The position numbers and the translations under genes are program-made. Shown here in pieces: positions 1-8,099 of a stretch of DNA of 25,222 nucleotides. The stretch comes from Coprenecus sp964640305 (GTDB taxonomy: Bacteria; Bacteroidota; Bacteroidia; Bacteroidales; UBA932), in the NCBI GenBank assembly GCA_964640305.1, contig CAZXFF010000028.1:1-25222 (forward strand), given 5' to 3'. Every line of letters begins with the position of its first letter. Positions within the stretch are counted from its first letter, which is position 1. The notes beneath the pieces were generated by a model. The model saw only the letters and a list, made by a program, of their open reading frames with translations. It was not told the DNA's origin and did no database searches.

Positions 1-32
1 AGTGTTTCAATAACAGCTTCATATTGTTTCAT
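1..32 (-). CDS. 5' end of a truncated gene, product unknown
   Basis: Reading leftwards from an ATG at 32-30 gives MKQYEAVIETL before the window ends. This N-terminus resembles short Bacteroidales proteins that begin MKxYExVIexL and carry a winged-helix-like domain, but 10 codons are far too few to assign a family. A phylum-type -7 box lies about 80 bases upstream at 118-111, and the leader just before the ATG is A/T-rich without a Shine-Dalgarno sequence, as is usual in this phylum. An alternative ATG at 39-37 is in another frame and stops after a few codons. Confidence 0.45.
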   Translation of the reverse strand, partial: MKQYEAVIET

Positions 33-110
33 GATTCATAAATTACTTGTGTAGTGCAATAGACCTTGCTTCATTGAGTCGTGGAGGTCTGGATTCTTGT
101 AGGTATTTTA

Positions 111-118
111 CAAATATA
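111..118 (-). promoter_or_regulatory. Putative -7 box for the truncated left-edge gene
   Basis: The minus strand reads TATATTTG, an exact match to the Bacteroidota -7 consensus TAnnTTTG. I see no good TTTG -33 element 19-21 bases upstream, so only half the signal is present. The expected 5' UTR of about 70 bases contains a 6-bp inverted repeat (61-66 AGACCT with 85-90 AGGTCT). Confidence 0.35.
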
Positions 119-346
119 AGAAAAGATATTTCTTGTCTTGACTGATTTTGAAGCCTCTTTAGAGCGTTCAAGTAACTATATTGTATGTGGTTTAGGGTAG
201 GGTTTGCATGGTGCTGATTTTTTAATGCGTTGTGTGTCAGGGAGATGTGGAGGCGCGCGGATGCAAAGTCCTCAGACAGGTGGTCGTCCAGCCGGTTTTT
301 GGGTGAACCTAACGGGTATGAGGTTTGCCTTGGATGGTATTGAACT

Positions 347-356
347 NNNNNNNNNN
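347..356. other. Assembly gap (10 Ns)
   Basis: Ten consecutive Ns. A run of exactly ten is typical of a scaffold join of unknown true size, so the sequences on its two sides may not be contiguous in the genome. The rest of 119-346 holds no convincing gene. Confidence 0.95.
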
Positions 357-407
357 TGGGTTTTTGCCACAGAGGGCGATAAGGGAGGGTGTCATGCGGC
401 TGAGGGG

Positions 408-500
408 CATTGCAAACGAAGAGACCCTGTCGGATTCCGCAGTGAATGCGTTGTCCGGCAGGGCCCTGTAGTTGTTGTATTTGTCTCGGTCAAGTCCAAA
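408..500 (-). pseudogene. Possible remnant of a vWA-type (YfbK-like) protein
   Basis: The minus-strand frame read from 500 to 408 contains DNAFTAESDRVSSFAM. This recalls the ENxF...PLSTFSxDVDxASY motif that opens the conserved part of Bacteroidota von Willebrand factor A (YfbK-like) proteins. After SSFAM the match stops, and the frame runs into the N gap at 356. No start codon, full domain or downstream continuation is visible. It could be a decayed gene, a fragment joined at the gap, or chance similarity. The assignment is from memory of the motif only. Confidence 0.2.
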
Positions 501-505
501 GGCTG

Positions 506-536
506 GACCGGTCTGTGACTTACAGAAAGACCGGTC
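506..536. terminator. 9-bp perfect inverted repeat at the end of the dipeptidase gene
   Basis: GACCGGTCT (506-514) and AGACCGGTC (528-536) form a perfect 9-bp stem with a 13-base loop, overlapping the dipeptidase stop codon at 535-537. This placement suits a 3' hairpin closing the arginine-dipeptidase transcript, but there is no T-tract on the minus strand after the stem. Factor-independent termination is therefore unproven, and a processing or stabilising hairpin is equally possible. Confidence 0.4.
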
Positions 537-1746
537 AGTTTGTCTTTGCGAGTCTGAGCACTTCACGGAATACCCTTATGAAGTTGCCGCCCCAGATCTT
601 CTCGATTTCTTCTTTGGTGTAGCCTCTGTCCATCAGTTCGGCAGTGATGTTTATGAGCTGGGATGCGTCCTTGCAGTCATCTATTCCGCCGCCACCGTCA
701 AAATCGGTGCCTATTCCGACATAGTCCACTCCGATCTTATTCACTACGTAGTCGATATGGTCCACATAGTCGGATACCAGGATTTTCTGGTCAGGGTATA
801 TTTCCTTCAGTCCTCTGATTTCACGCATCAGGGAATCCCGGCTTTCCTTCGCATCGGCCGGCAGGCTTCTGTATTCCTTTCTGAGTTCGGCATATCTCCG
901 GTTGTATTCCGGGTTCTCGGGGAGGTTTTTCACATAGTCCCCCAATATGCAGATCTGGATGACCCCTCCGTTTTCCTTCAGGGCTTCAAGCATGCTGTCG
1001 CTGAAATTCCTGTTGTGGTCAGCAACGGCTCTTACAGAAGAGTGGGATGCGACGATAGGCGCTTTTGACAGCCTTATTACATCGAAGAATGCTGAGTCGC
1101 TGGCATGGGAAACGTCGATGATACCGCCGATTCTGTTCAGTTCTTTCACCACTTCCTTCCCGAAGCCGGAAAGTCCTGCGTATTCAGTGTGGGATGTGTC
1201 TGAGGATGAAGCCGCAATATCGTTGTGGTACGAGTGTACGAGACCGAACATCCTGACGCCGCCGTCATGCAGTTCCTTGATTCTGGAAATGTCATCACCT
1301 ATGAGTGTAAGGTTTTCGATTGTAGGCAGGACTCCGAGACGGCCCTCTTTCTTGAGACGGTACATGTCGTCGGGAGTGCTTACTATGCCAACCTGGTCCG
1401 GATATTTTTCCGGAAGTCCATTGATAAGGTCGAGGGTGGCAAGGCCGCGTTTGTAGGCCTTGTTGTAGAACGCAGTGTCACGTCCTCCCTGCCATGTGAA
1501 TATCCCGAAGGATTCTACATCCAGGGAGCCTTGTCTCATCTTCGGGAAGTCGATGCATCCGGAAGGATTGTCCATGTCGATCCTGTAGTTTTTGTTCCAC
1601 AGCCTCATCGGAGTGTCGGTGTGGGTGTCGAGTGTGAGTATTGACCGCTGGAGTTTCTCGGCCTTCTCCATCCTGATCTGCTCGGCGTTGCAGGCACACA
1701 GCATCAGGGACGATGCAGCAAGTGCAATCGAAAGTAGTCTGTTCAT
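535..1746 (-). CDS. Membrane dipeptidase (peptidase family M19), lipoprotein
   Basis: The 403-aa protein hydrolyses dipeptides using a two-zinc site, by family analogy with renal-type dipeptidases. The N-terminus is a lipoprotein signal with lipobox LCAC and acceptor Cys19, so the enzyme should be membrane-anchored outside the cytoplasm. M19 landmarks are present in order: the zinc pair H42/D44 in LDTHTDTP, the bridging Glu144 in PTIENLTL, H214 in DVSHASD, H235 in VASHSSVRA, and the GTDFDGGGG segment near the C-terminus. The length is typical. It starts 36 bases after argH with no promoter that I can recognise, so it is probably the last gene of the arginine operon. That suggests, by inference only, that peptide-derived amino acid supply is regulated together with arginine synthesis. 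Confidence 0.93.
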   Translation of the reverse strand: MNRLLSIALAASSLMLCACNAEQIRMEKAEKLQRSILTLDTHTDTPMRLWNKNYRIDMDNPSGCIDFPKMRQGSLDVESFGIFTWQGGRDTAFYNKAYKRGLATLDLINGLPEKYPDQVGIVSTPDDMYRLKKEGRLGVLPTIENLTLIGDDISRIKELHDGGVRMFGLVHSYHNDIAASSSDTSHTEYAGLSGFGKEVVKELNRIGGIIDVSHASDSAFFDVIRLSKAPIVASHSSVRAVADHNRNFSDSMLEALKENGGVIQICILGDYVKNLPENPEYNRRYAELRKEYRSLPADAKESRDSLMREIRGLKEIYPDQKILVSDYVDHIDYVVNKIGVDYVGIGTDFDGGGGIDDCKDASQLINITAELMDRGYTKEEIEKIWGGNFIRVFREVLRLAKTN

Positions 1747-1782
1747 TTGTAGGTATGGGTTAAAAAGGTTTATTGCTCAAAT

Positions 1783-3099
1783 TTAGGAAAAAATGCCGTT
1801 GTTATCCGTGTCAGGTAAAATTTTCCGTATTTTTTCTCTTATCCTGTTATTGCACAGATTCCCGATGCTGCCCTGGTGGGTGTGGTGTACGGAATGTTCC
1901 GCATGGAATGTGCCTGCGCATACCTTTTCGCCTACCTGCCGGTACGCATCCCTGAAAGGAACGCCTTCCAGCACGAGCCGGTTGACTTCTTCCACGGTAA
2001 AAAGGAGGTCGTAGCGGGGATCGTCCAGTATATTCCTGTTGACCCTGATCTTGCCGGCAATGAATGATGTCATTGCAATGACGGATTCGATTTCCTTTAT
2101 GGCAGGGAATGTGATGTCCTTAAGAAGCTGCAGGTCTCTCTGGTAACCCATTGGCAGATTGGAGGTCAGCAGGGATATTTCGGAAGGCAGGCTCTGGAGC
2201 CGGTTGCATTTGCCGCGGATGATTTCGAATACGTCCGGGTTCTTTTTGTGCGGCATTATGCTTGAGCCTGTGGTGAATTCGTCGGGCAGGGATATGAATC
2301 CGAAGTTGTTGCACATGTAGAGGCAGCAGTCAGTGGCGAATCGGCCGATGGTGGTGGCCAGGGAGGATATTGCGAATGCGACAGCGGCTTCGCTTTTCCC
2401 TCTGCTCATCTGGGCTGCGCATACATTGTAGTGCATGTCTGCGAATCCGAGCAGTTTCCGGGTCCTTTCCCGGTCCAGAGGGAATGAGGATCCGTAGCCG
2501 GCTGCCGACCCGAGGGGATTCTGGTTTACGGTGTCATAGGCAGCATTGACCATTCTCAGATCGTCTGCAAGGGTTTCCGCATAGGCACCGAACCACAGTC
2601 CGAATGAGGATGGCATGGCTATCTGCAGATGTGTGTAGCCAGGCATCAGGACGTCGCTGTATCTGTCGCTGAGGTCCAGGAGAAGGAATGCCAGACCGGC
2701 GGCGGATTTCCGGATCGATGCGAGGTGCTCTCTCATGTAGAGTTTCAGATCGGTCAGTACCTGGTCGTTCCTGGAGCGTCCGGAATGGATTTTCTTGCCT
2801 GATTCCCCGAATCTCCGTGTAAGTTCCAGCTCGACCTGCGAGTGTATGTCTTCCACGCCCTCTTCTATCCGGAACCGGCCTTCTTCGGCTTCTTTCCGGA
2901 GCTGGCGCAGCCCTTCTGCCAGTACTTCGTATTCATCGGCAGGAAGCAGTCCCTGCTCGGAAAGCATGGTTATGTGCGCTATGGAACCGTCTATGTCATG
3001 TACGGCCAGTTCCATATCCAGTTCCTTGTCGTTTCCGACCGTGAAGTCTTCTATATAGTTGTCGGCTTCGAATCCTTTGTCCCAGAGTTTTGTTGCCAT
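1783..3099 (-). CDS. argH: Argininosuccinate lyase
   Basis: This is the last step of arginine synthesis: argininosuccinate to arginine plus fumarate, in the cytoplasm. The 438-aa protein belongs to the fumarase/aspartase superfamily. Diagnostic stretches are HSGRSRNDQ (105-113), the catalytic-His segment YTHLQ (155-159), and the signature GSSIMPHKKNP (278-288) carrying the catalytic serine loop. The C-terminus reads HHTHQGSIGNL as in other ArgH proteins, so the gene is complete. Its ATG lies 49 bases inside the preceding deacylase gene, which implies translational coupling. Confidence 0.97.
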   Translation of the reverse strand: MATKLWDKGFEADNYIEDFTVGNDKELDMELAVHDIDGSIAHITMLSEQGLLPADEYEVLAEGLRQLRKEAEEGRFRIEEGVEDIHSQVELELTRRFGESGKKIHSGRSRNDQVLTDLKLYMREHLASIRKSAAGLAFLLLDLSDRYSDVLMPGYTHLQIAMPSSFGLWFGAYAETLADDLRMVNAAYDTVNQNPLGSAAGYGSSFPLDRERTRKLLGFADMHYNVCAAQMSRGKSEAAVAFAISSLATTIGRFATDCCLYMCNNFGFISLPDEFTTGSSIMPHKKNPDVFEIIRGKCNRLQSLPSEISLLTSNLPMGYQRDLQLLKDITFPAIKEIESVIAMTSFIAGKIRVNRNILDDPRYDLLFTVEEVNRLVLEGVPFRDAYRQVGEKVCAGTFHAEHSVHHTHQGSIGNLCNNRIREKIRKILPDTDNNGIFS

Positions 3100-4187
3100 G
3101 TGTTGTCCTTTTTTGATATTGTTGATAATGCTGATAAGTATTTGCAGTATTCGGCTATGCCCTTTTCCACTTCGTCCAGCAGGACGTATTCGTCTGCCGT
3201 GTGGGACCGGGCCGAGTCTCCGATGCCTATCTTTATGCTCGGGAAATCCATCAGTGCCATGTCTGAGGTAGTAGGGGATTCATACCCTTTCATTCCGCAG
3301 ATATTCGCAGCCTGCTCGAGGATATGTCCTGCAGGCAGGGAAGATGCCTGCAGCCTTGTGCTTCTGGGTCTGATGCTGCATTGCAAAGCCTCGGAAAGGA
3401 TAGTTACGGTCTCTTCGTTGGTATATGCATCGGTGGTACGGATGTCAGTCACGAACCTGCACACGTCGGGAATTACGTTGTGCTGGACCCCTGCGGAAAT
3501 CATGGTGACGTTCATGCGGATATCCCCCATTCTCGGAGAGGTTTTCCCGAACCGGAAGCTGCGTATTTTCGCGATCTCATCCAGAGCCAGGTACAGGGCA
3601 TTGGTGCCTTCATTCCTGGCGGCATGCCCGCTGACGCCTCTGGTTTCACAATCCAGTACGACCAGCCCCCTCTCAGCTACGGCTGCCTGCATCCCGGTAG
3701 GTTCCCCCACTATGGCCATGTCCGGATTCCCGAAGTGTTCCCGGATGAAGGGCAGGGCGAGCCTCATCCCGTTTTCACCCGAGTTCTCTTCTTCCGCGGA
3801 CAATGCCAGCAGCAGGTTGAACGGGAGTTCTTCTTCATGGAACTGCAGGAATGCGGCAATCAGGCCGGCAACAGAGGCTCCTGCATCATTGCTGCCTAGG
3901 CCGTACAGTTTTCCGTCCCTTACTTCGGGGCAGAAGGGGTCCAGGGTGTAGCTTGCCGCAGGTCTTACGGTATCGAGGTGGGAGTTCAGCATGAGGATCG
4001 GTTTTCCGGCAGAAAATTTTCCGCAAGGCACAATCAGGTTGTTACCTTTCCGCATGACGCAGCATCCTTCCGATGAAAGGAATCCTGCTGCCAGATCCGC
4101 TACCTGTCCCTCTTCTCCGGAGAAGGATGGTATGGAAATCATGTCCTTCAGCAGCGATACGGCTTTGTCAGTGTATTTCGGTTTCAT
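3051..4187 (-). CDS. argE: M20 family N-acylornithine/N-acylcitrulline deacylase (ArgE-like)
   Basis: The 378-aa zinc-dependent amidohydrolase removes the N-acyl group in the arginine pathway. Because the operon also encodes an N-acylornithine carbamoyltransferase, its substrate is more likely N-acylcitrulline than N-acylornithine; this is inferred from context. M20 metal-site motifs are in order: NSHLDTV (H70, D72), GSNDAGAS (D101), AEEE (131-134, catalytic and metal Glu), VGEPTG (E162), and a C-terminal His in ARSHTADE. The small dimerisation domain includes GVSGHAARNEG. The start overlaps the end of argB by 20 bases, and the 3' end runs 49 bases into argH, giving a polar tail (KKDNTWQQNSG...) beyond the usual family end. 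A DapE-type desuccinylase is the nearest alternative. Confidence 0.88.
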   Translation of the reverse strand: MKPKYTDKAVSLLKDMISIPSFSGEEGQVADLAAGFLSSEGCCVMRKGNNLIVPCGKFSAGKPILMLNSHLDTVRPAASYTLDPFCPEVRDGKLYGLGSNDAGASVAGLIAAFLQFHEEELPFNLLLALSAEEENSGENGMRLALPFIREHFGNPDMAIVGEPTGMQAAVAERGLVVLDCETRGVSGHAARNEGTNALYLALDEIAKIRSFRFGKTSPRMGDIRMNVTMISAGVQHNVIPDVCRFVTDIRTTDAYTNEETVTILSEALQCSIRPRSTRLQASSLPAGHILEQAANICGMKGYESPTTSDMALMDFPSIKIGIGDSARSHTADEYVLLDEVEKGIAEYCKYLSALSTISKKDNTWQQNSGTKDSKPTTI

Positions 4188-4935
4188 TTATATATACTCT
4201 TTTTACACCGCAGCTTACGGCTTTGAGGGCATTTTCTATCTTGGGGATCATGCCACCGCTGATTTTCCCCGCCTCCTTCAGGGCGGCATATGCGTCTGCG
4301 TCGATGGATCTGACTAGAGAGTTTTCGTCTTCCACGTCAGTAAGCACTCCCCGCTTTTCGAAAACGAAGACCAGTTCCACTTCTGCATTTCCGGTGCTGG
4401 CCAGGGATTTCGCAATGGCTGTGGCAACGCTGTCTGCATTCGTATTGAGCAGCTGGCCGCTTCCGTCGTGGGTGATGGGGGCTATTACGGGGGCAATTCC
4501 CTGTGCTGCCATGTGCATGAGCAGGGCGGCATTGACCTCGTCAATGTCCCCGGCATATCCGTAGTCTACAGGGACGGGCGGACGTTTGTGGGCACGGACC
4601 GCATTGAAATCCGCTCCGCACAGCCCTGCAGCATTGCATCCCCGTTTCTGCAGCTGTGCCACGATGCGCTTGTTGATAAGACCTGCATATACCATGGTTA
4701 CGATTTCCAGATCGGCTTCACCGGTAACCCTTCTTCCGTTTTTCATGGTTACCGGGATAGAGAGGCGTGCAGAAAGTTCTGTGGCAATCTTGCCTCCGCC
4801 GTGCACGAGGACGAGGGCGGTGCCGGCATCATTCCTGTATCCGGCAGCAAAACTGTCCAGAAATCCTTCCAGTTTCTCAGGATTGTCTATTATGTTGCCG
4901 CCTATCTTTACTATTCTGATCTTTTCAGGTTTCAT
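4168..4935 (-). CDS. argB: N-acylglutamate kinase
   Basis: This 255-aa amino-acid-kinase-fold enzyme phosphorylates N-acetyl- or N-succinylglutamate. Lys10 in VKIGGN and the glycine loop VHGGGK (44-49) form the phosphate-binding region; GRRVT and the NTNADSVA segment line the substrate and ATP sites. The open frame runs upstream to 5139, but the conserved MKPEKIRIVKIGG start at 4935 is chosen because the extra residues would lie inside argF' and are not kinase-like. The gap to argF' is then 11 bases. The acyl group may be succinyl, as reported for Bacteroides, and sequence alone does not decide this. Confidence 0.94.
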   Translation of the reverse strand: MKPEKIRIVKIGGNIIDNPEKLEGFLDSFAAGYRNDAGTALVLVHGGGKIATELSARLSIPVTMKNGRRVTGEADLEIVTMVYAGLINKRIVAQLQKRGCNAAGLCGADFNAVRAHKRPPVPVDYGYAGDIDEVNAALLMHMAAQGIAPVIAPITHDGSGQLLNTNADSVATAIAKSLASTGNAEVELVFVFEKRGVLTDVEDENSLVRSIDADAYAALKEAGKISGGMIPKIENALKAVSCGVKRVYINETEIH

Positions 4936-4946
4936 GGGCCAGATGT

Positions 4947-5918
4947 TTACAGTCCGTTTGTTTCTATCAGCATTTTGAGGGCTGTCTGGGCGGATATTTC
5001 CCTGTTGGCTGCTTCCTGTATGACTATACTCTCCGGGGATTCGATCACGTCGTCCGTGACGATCATGTTCCTTCTTACCGGCAGGCAGTGCATGAAATAT
5101 GCGTTTGCGGTCATTTTCATTGATTCGCTGTCCACGCACCAGTCCATATCCTTCGAGAGCACCTTCCCGTAGTCGGAGCTGTCTTCGGGGCTTCCGTAAG
5201 CGGACCAGTTTTTTGCATAGATGAAGTCCGCGTCTTCGAAGGCCTTCTTCCGGTCGTATTCTATCCTGGCATTTCCGGTAAATTCCGGATTGAGTTCATA
5301 TCCTTCAGGGTGGGTTATCACGAATTCGGCATCATAGCGGTTCATCCACTGGGCAAATGAATTCGCGACGGCTTGGGGCAGAGCTTTGGGATGGGGTGCC
5401 CACGTAAGCACGACTTTGGGTCTGCGCTTTTTCCGGAACTCTTCTATGGTTATCAGGTCCGCAAAGCTCTGGAGCGGATGCACTGTGGCGGATTCCATGT
5501 TCAGGACCGGTTTCCCTGAATGCTCCCTGAACATTCCGAGGATCTCTTCCCCATAGTCCGCATTGCGGTCCTGAAGTCCGGCAAAAGACCTTACGGCCAC
5601 TATGTCGCAGTAGGATGTCATTACCGGTATGGCTTCCAGGATATGCTCGGATTTGTCTCCGTCCATTATCACTCCCCTTTCGGTCTCCAGTTTCCAGATG
5701 CCCTGGTTGATGTCCAGGACCATGACATTCATCCCGAGGTTCAATGCCGCTTTCTGGGTGCTCAGTCTGGTCCTCAGGCTGGAATTGAAGAATACCATCA
5801 GGAGGGTCTTGTTTTTGCCTGTATCGGACCAGGCATATCTGTTTTTCTTTATTTCAAAAGCCGCTTCAAGGGCTTTCCCCATGTCGGGGATATCGTTTGC
5901 TGACAGGAAATGTTTCAT
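4947..5918 (-). CDS. argF': N-acyl-L-ornithine carbamoyltransferase (SOTCase/AOTCase family, ArgF')
   Basis: The enzyme carbamoylates N-acylornithine to N-acylcitrulline, replacing ordinary ornithine carbamoyltransferase. The 323-aa protein closely follows the B. fragilis succinylornithine enzyme as I remember it. It shares the carbamoyl-phosphate loop SSLRTR (46-51), LDINQG and WKLETERGVIMDGDK in the 80s region, HPLQ (147-150) and HCLPVRR (277-283). The residue known to set substrate choice, Pro90 in the B. fragilis succinyl enzyme and Glu in Xanthomonas acetyl enzymes, is Ser90 here (GDKSEH). The acyl group used is therefore open. The gene lies between argD (10-base gap) and argB (11-base gap). 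Confidence 0.95.
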   Translation of the reverse strand: MKHFLSANDIPDMGKALEAAFEIKKNRYAWSDTGKNKTLLMVFFNSSLRTRLSTQKAALNLGMNVMVLDINQGIWKLETERGVIMDGDKSEHILEAIPVMTSYCDIVAVRSFAGLQDRNADYGEEILGMFREHSGKPVLNMESATVHPLQSFADLITIEEFRKKRRPKVVLTWAPHPKALPQAVANSFAQWMNRYDAEFVITHPEGYELNPEFTGNARIEYDRKKAFEDADFIYAKNWSAYGSPEDSSDYGKVLSKDMDWCVDSESMKMTANAYFMHCLPVRRNMIVTDDVIESPESIVIQEAANREISAQTALKMLIETNGL

Positions 5919-5928
5919 GGTATTGTCT

Positions 5929-7050
5929 TTACATGGTTAGTGATGCCAGTGCCTGCAGGAATTCGTCCGCTTCCCCTTTGCTGAGAGTCAGCGGAGGAAG
6001 CAGCCTTATGGTGTTCTGTCCTGCCGCCCCGGTGAATATTTTCTTCCCGAACAGGAGATTCTTGCGCAGTCCGGGATCCCCGACTTCGAAGCCGGTCATG
6101 AGTCCTTTGCCCCTGACGTTGGAGATGCCTTTTATCTTTGAAAGTCCGGCCAGCAGGTATTCTCCGGTTGCTGCGGCATTTTCCATCAGGTTTTCGTCCC
6201 TGATGATCTCCATGACGGATATGACTGCGGCACATGCCAGGTGGTTGCCCCCGAATGTGGTTCCGAGCATGCCTTTGCGGGCTTTGATCTCCGGACTTAT
6301 GATCACTGCACCTACTGGGAATCCGTTTCCAATGCCCTTGGCCATTGTTATTATGTCGGCCTTTATTCCGGAGTGCTGGTGTGCGAAGAACTTGCCGGTC
6401 CTCCCGCATCCCGACTGTATTTCATCTAGGATGAGGACTGTCCCGGTGCGGCTGCACTGTTCCCTTATTTCCCTCAGGACTTCATCCGGAGGTACTACAA
6501 TACCTGCTACCCCCTGTATCCCTTCGATGATTACGGCACAGTACTGTCCTGTGGCAAGTTCTTCGGCAAGCGTTTCCATGTCCCACCTTTTTATGAAAGT
6601 GACGTTGCTTCCGGTATTGTTGAAGGGGGATGACAGCGAAGGATTGTCGGTCACGGCCAGGGCACCGCCTGTCCTGCCGTGGAAGGCCCCTTCAAAAGCT
6701 ACGGCTTTCTCCCTTCCGGTATGGAACGAGGCCAGTTTGAGGGCATTTTCATTGGCTTCCGCCCCTGAATTGCACATGAACAGCGAGTAATCCCCGTAGC
6801 CGGAAAGTTCCCCAATCCTGAGCGCAGCTTCCTGCTGCAGGGTATTGATTACGGAGTTGGAGTAGAATCCGATCCTGTCAAGCTGTGCTTTCAGGGCAGA
6901 TACATAGCGGGGATGGGAATGGCCTGCCGAGATTACGGCATGTCCACCGTAGAGGTCGAGGTATCCGTTGCCGCTGCTGTCATAGACATGTGTCCCTTTT
7001 CCTACTGTTATTTCAATGTCATATAGCGAATATACGTCGAAGAGTGTCAT
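5929..7050 (-). CDS. argD: N-acylornithine aminotransferase
   Basis: This PLP-dependent class-III aminotransferase of 373 aa converts N-acylglutamate semialdehyde to N-acylornithine with glutamate as amino donor. Visible motifs are CNSGAEANENALK (93-105) for PLP phosphate binding, AFHGRTGGAL (122-131), LDEIQSG (208-214) with the Asp that pairs with the pyridine nitrogen, and the Schiff-base Lys238 in MAKGIGNG. The length matches short bacteroidal ArgD proteins. It follows argC after 38 bases and precedes argF' by 10 bases. Confidence 0.95.
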   Translation of the reverse strand: MTLFDVYSLYDIEITVGKGTHVYDSSGNGYLDLYGGHAVISAGHSHPRYVSALKAQLDRIGFYSNSVINTLQQEAALRIGELSGYGDYSLFMCNSGAEANENALKLASFHTGREKAVAFEGAFHGRTGGALAVTDNPSLSSPFNNTGSNVTFIKRWDMETLAEELATGQYCAVIIEGIQGVAGIVVPPDEVLREIREQCSRTGTVLILDEIQSGCGRTGKFFAHQHSGIKADIITMAKGIGNGFPVGAVIISPEIKARKGMLGTTFGGNHLACAAVISVMEIIRDENLMENAAATGEYLLAGLSKIKGISNVRGKGLMTGFEVGDPGLRKNLLFGKKIFTGAAGQNTIRLLPPLTLSKGEADEFLQALASLTM

Positions 7051-7088
7051 TTTGCTTTGTGGTTTTAGGGTTTGCAGATATCAGTGTG

Positions 7089-8099
7089 TCAGAATGCAGA
7101 TGCTTTCAGCCGGAGTCCGCAGTCTTCCGGCAGTCCGAACATCAGGTTCATGTTCTGGACAGCCTGTCCGGAGGCTCCTTTCAGCAGATTGTCGATGGTG
7201 CAGACGATATATGCCTTATCTCCGCATTTCCTTACAGAGACCAGGGCTTTGTTGGTGTTCACGCTGCTTTTCATGTCTATGTCTTTCTTTTCGGATACAA
7301 CGGTGAACGGTGCATTCATGTAGTAGTCTCTGTAGATGTTGTCCAGCTCCTGCTCATCGGCCTTGCATCTGGTGTAGACGCTGGCGAAAATCCCTCTGGT
7401 GAAATCTCCCCTTACCGGGACAAAATTTATTTCATGCAGGAATTCCTGGCCGGAGAGCTTCCCGAGAGTCTGCCTTATTTCCGCAAGGTGCTGGTGAGAG
7501 AATACCTTGTATGAAGACAGGTTCGAGTCCCTCCAGCTGAAATGGGTCGTGGTTGTGGGCTTGTATCCTGCCCCTGTGGATCCGGTAACGGCTGTAACAT
7601 GTATGTCGTCGTACAGCAGTCCGTTTGCTGCCAGCGGCAGAAGTGCGAGCTGGATGGCAGTGGCGAAACATCCCGGATTCGCGACCCTGGAAGCATTGGA
7701 TATCCTGTCTTTCTGCAGCTCCGGAAGTCCGTAGACAAAACCTGCCGACTCGTCCCTGAAGTCCTGTGAAAGGTCAATTATCTTGACTTCCGGTGGAAAA
7801 CTGTATTTTCCCAGAAGGGCAGAACTTTCCCCATGTCCCGAACAAAGGAATACGACGTCAGTCCCGGATACAGCCTGCTGCAGACTTTCTTCCGAAGAGA
7901 TATCGCTGAACGTCAGTGGGCATTCGCCTTCGAGTCCGGGGTGTACTTCGGAGATTCGTTTTCCTGCGTTGCTGCTGCTTCCGGCGAAAACCAGTTCCGC
8001 ATACGGGTGGTTTACCAGCAGGCGGACGAGTTCTCCGGCGGTATATCCGGCCCCTCCGATGATTCCTGCCCTTATTTTCTGTCTGCCGTTATTTTTCAT
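7089..8099 (-). CDS. argC: N-acyl-gamma-glutamyl-phosphate reductase
   Basis: This NADPH-dependent enzyme reduces N-acylglutamyl phosphate to the semialdehyde. The 336-aa protein has the N-terminal Rossmann loop GIIGGAGYTAGEL (12-24), the active-site Cys144 in ANPGCFAT, and the substrate region VTGSTGAGYKPTTTTHF. The length is typical of long-type ArgC. Its ATG lies 11 bases inside the end of argG, which suggests coupled translation. Confidence 0.96.
   Translation of the reverse strand: MKNNGRQKIRAGIIGGAGYTAGELVRLLVNHPYAELVFAGSSSNAGKRISEVHPGLEGECPLTFSDISSEESLQQAVSGTDVVFLCSGHGESSALLGKYSFPPEVKIIDLSQDFRDESAGFVYGLPELQKDRISNASRVANPGCFATAIQLALLPLAANGLLYDDIHVTAVTGSTGAGYKPTTTTHFSWRDSNLSSYKVFSHQHLAEIRQTLGKLSGQEFLHEINFVPVRGDFTRGIFASVYTRCKADEQELDNIYRDYYMNAPFTVVSEKKDIDMKSSVNTNKALVSVRKCGDKAYIVCTIDNLLKGASGQAVQNMNLMFGLPEDCGLRLKASAF

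Noticed and set aside
31..39. Alternative ATG at 39-37 for the left-edge gene
   Set aside because: That frame reaches a stop within a few codons; the ATG at 32-30 stays open to the window edge.
204..518. Plus-strand open frame across the N gap
   Set aside because: It includes undefined bases, shows no protein-like features, and has no promoter.
4936..5139. Upstream extension of argB
   Set aside because: It overlaps the 3' end of argF' in another frame and is unlike acylglutamate kinases; conserved sequence begins at 4935.
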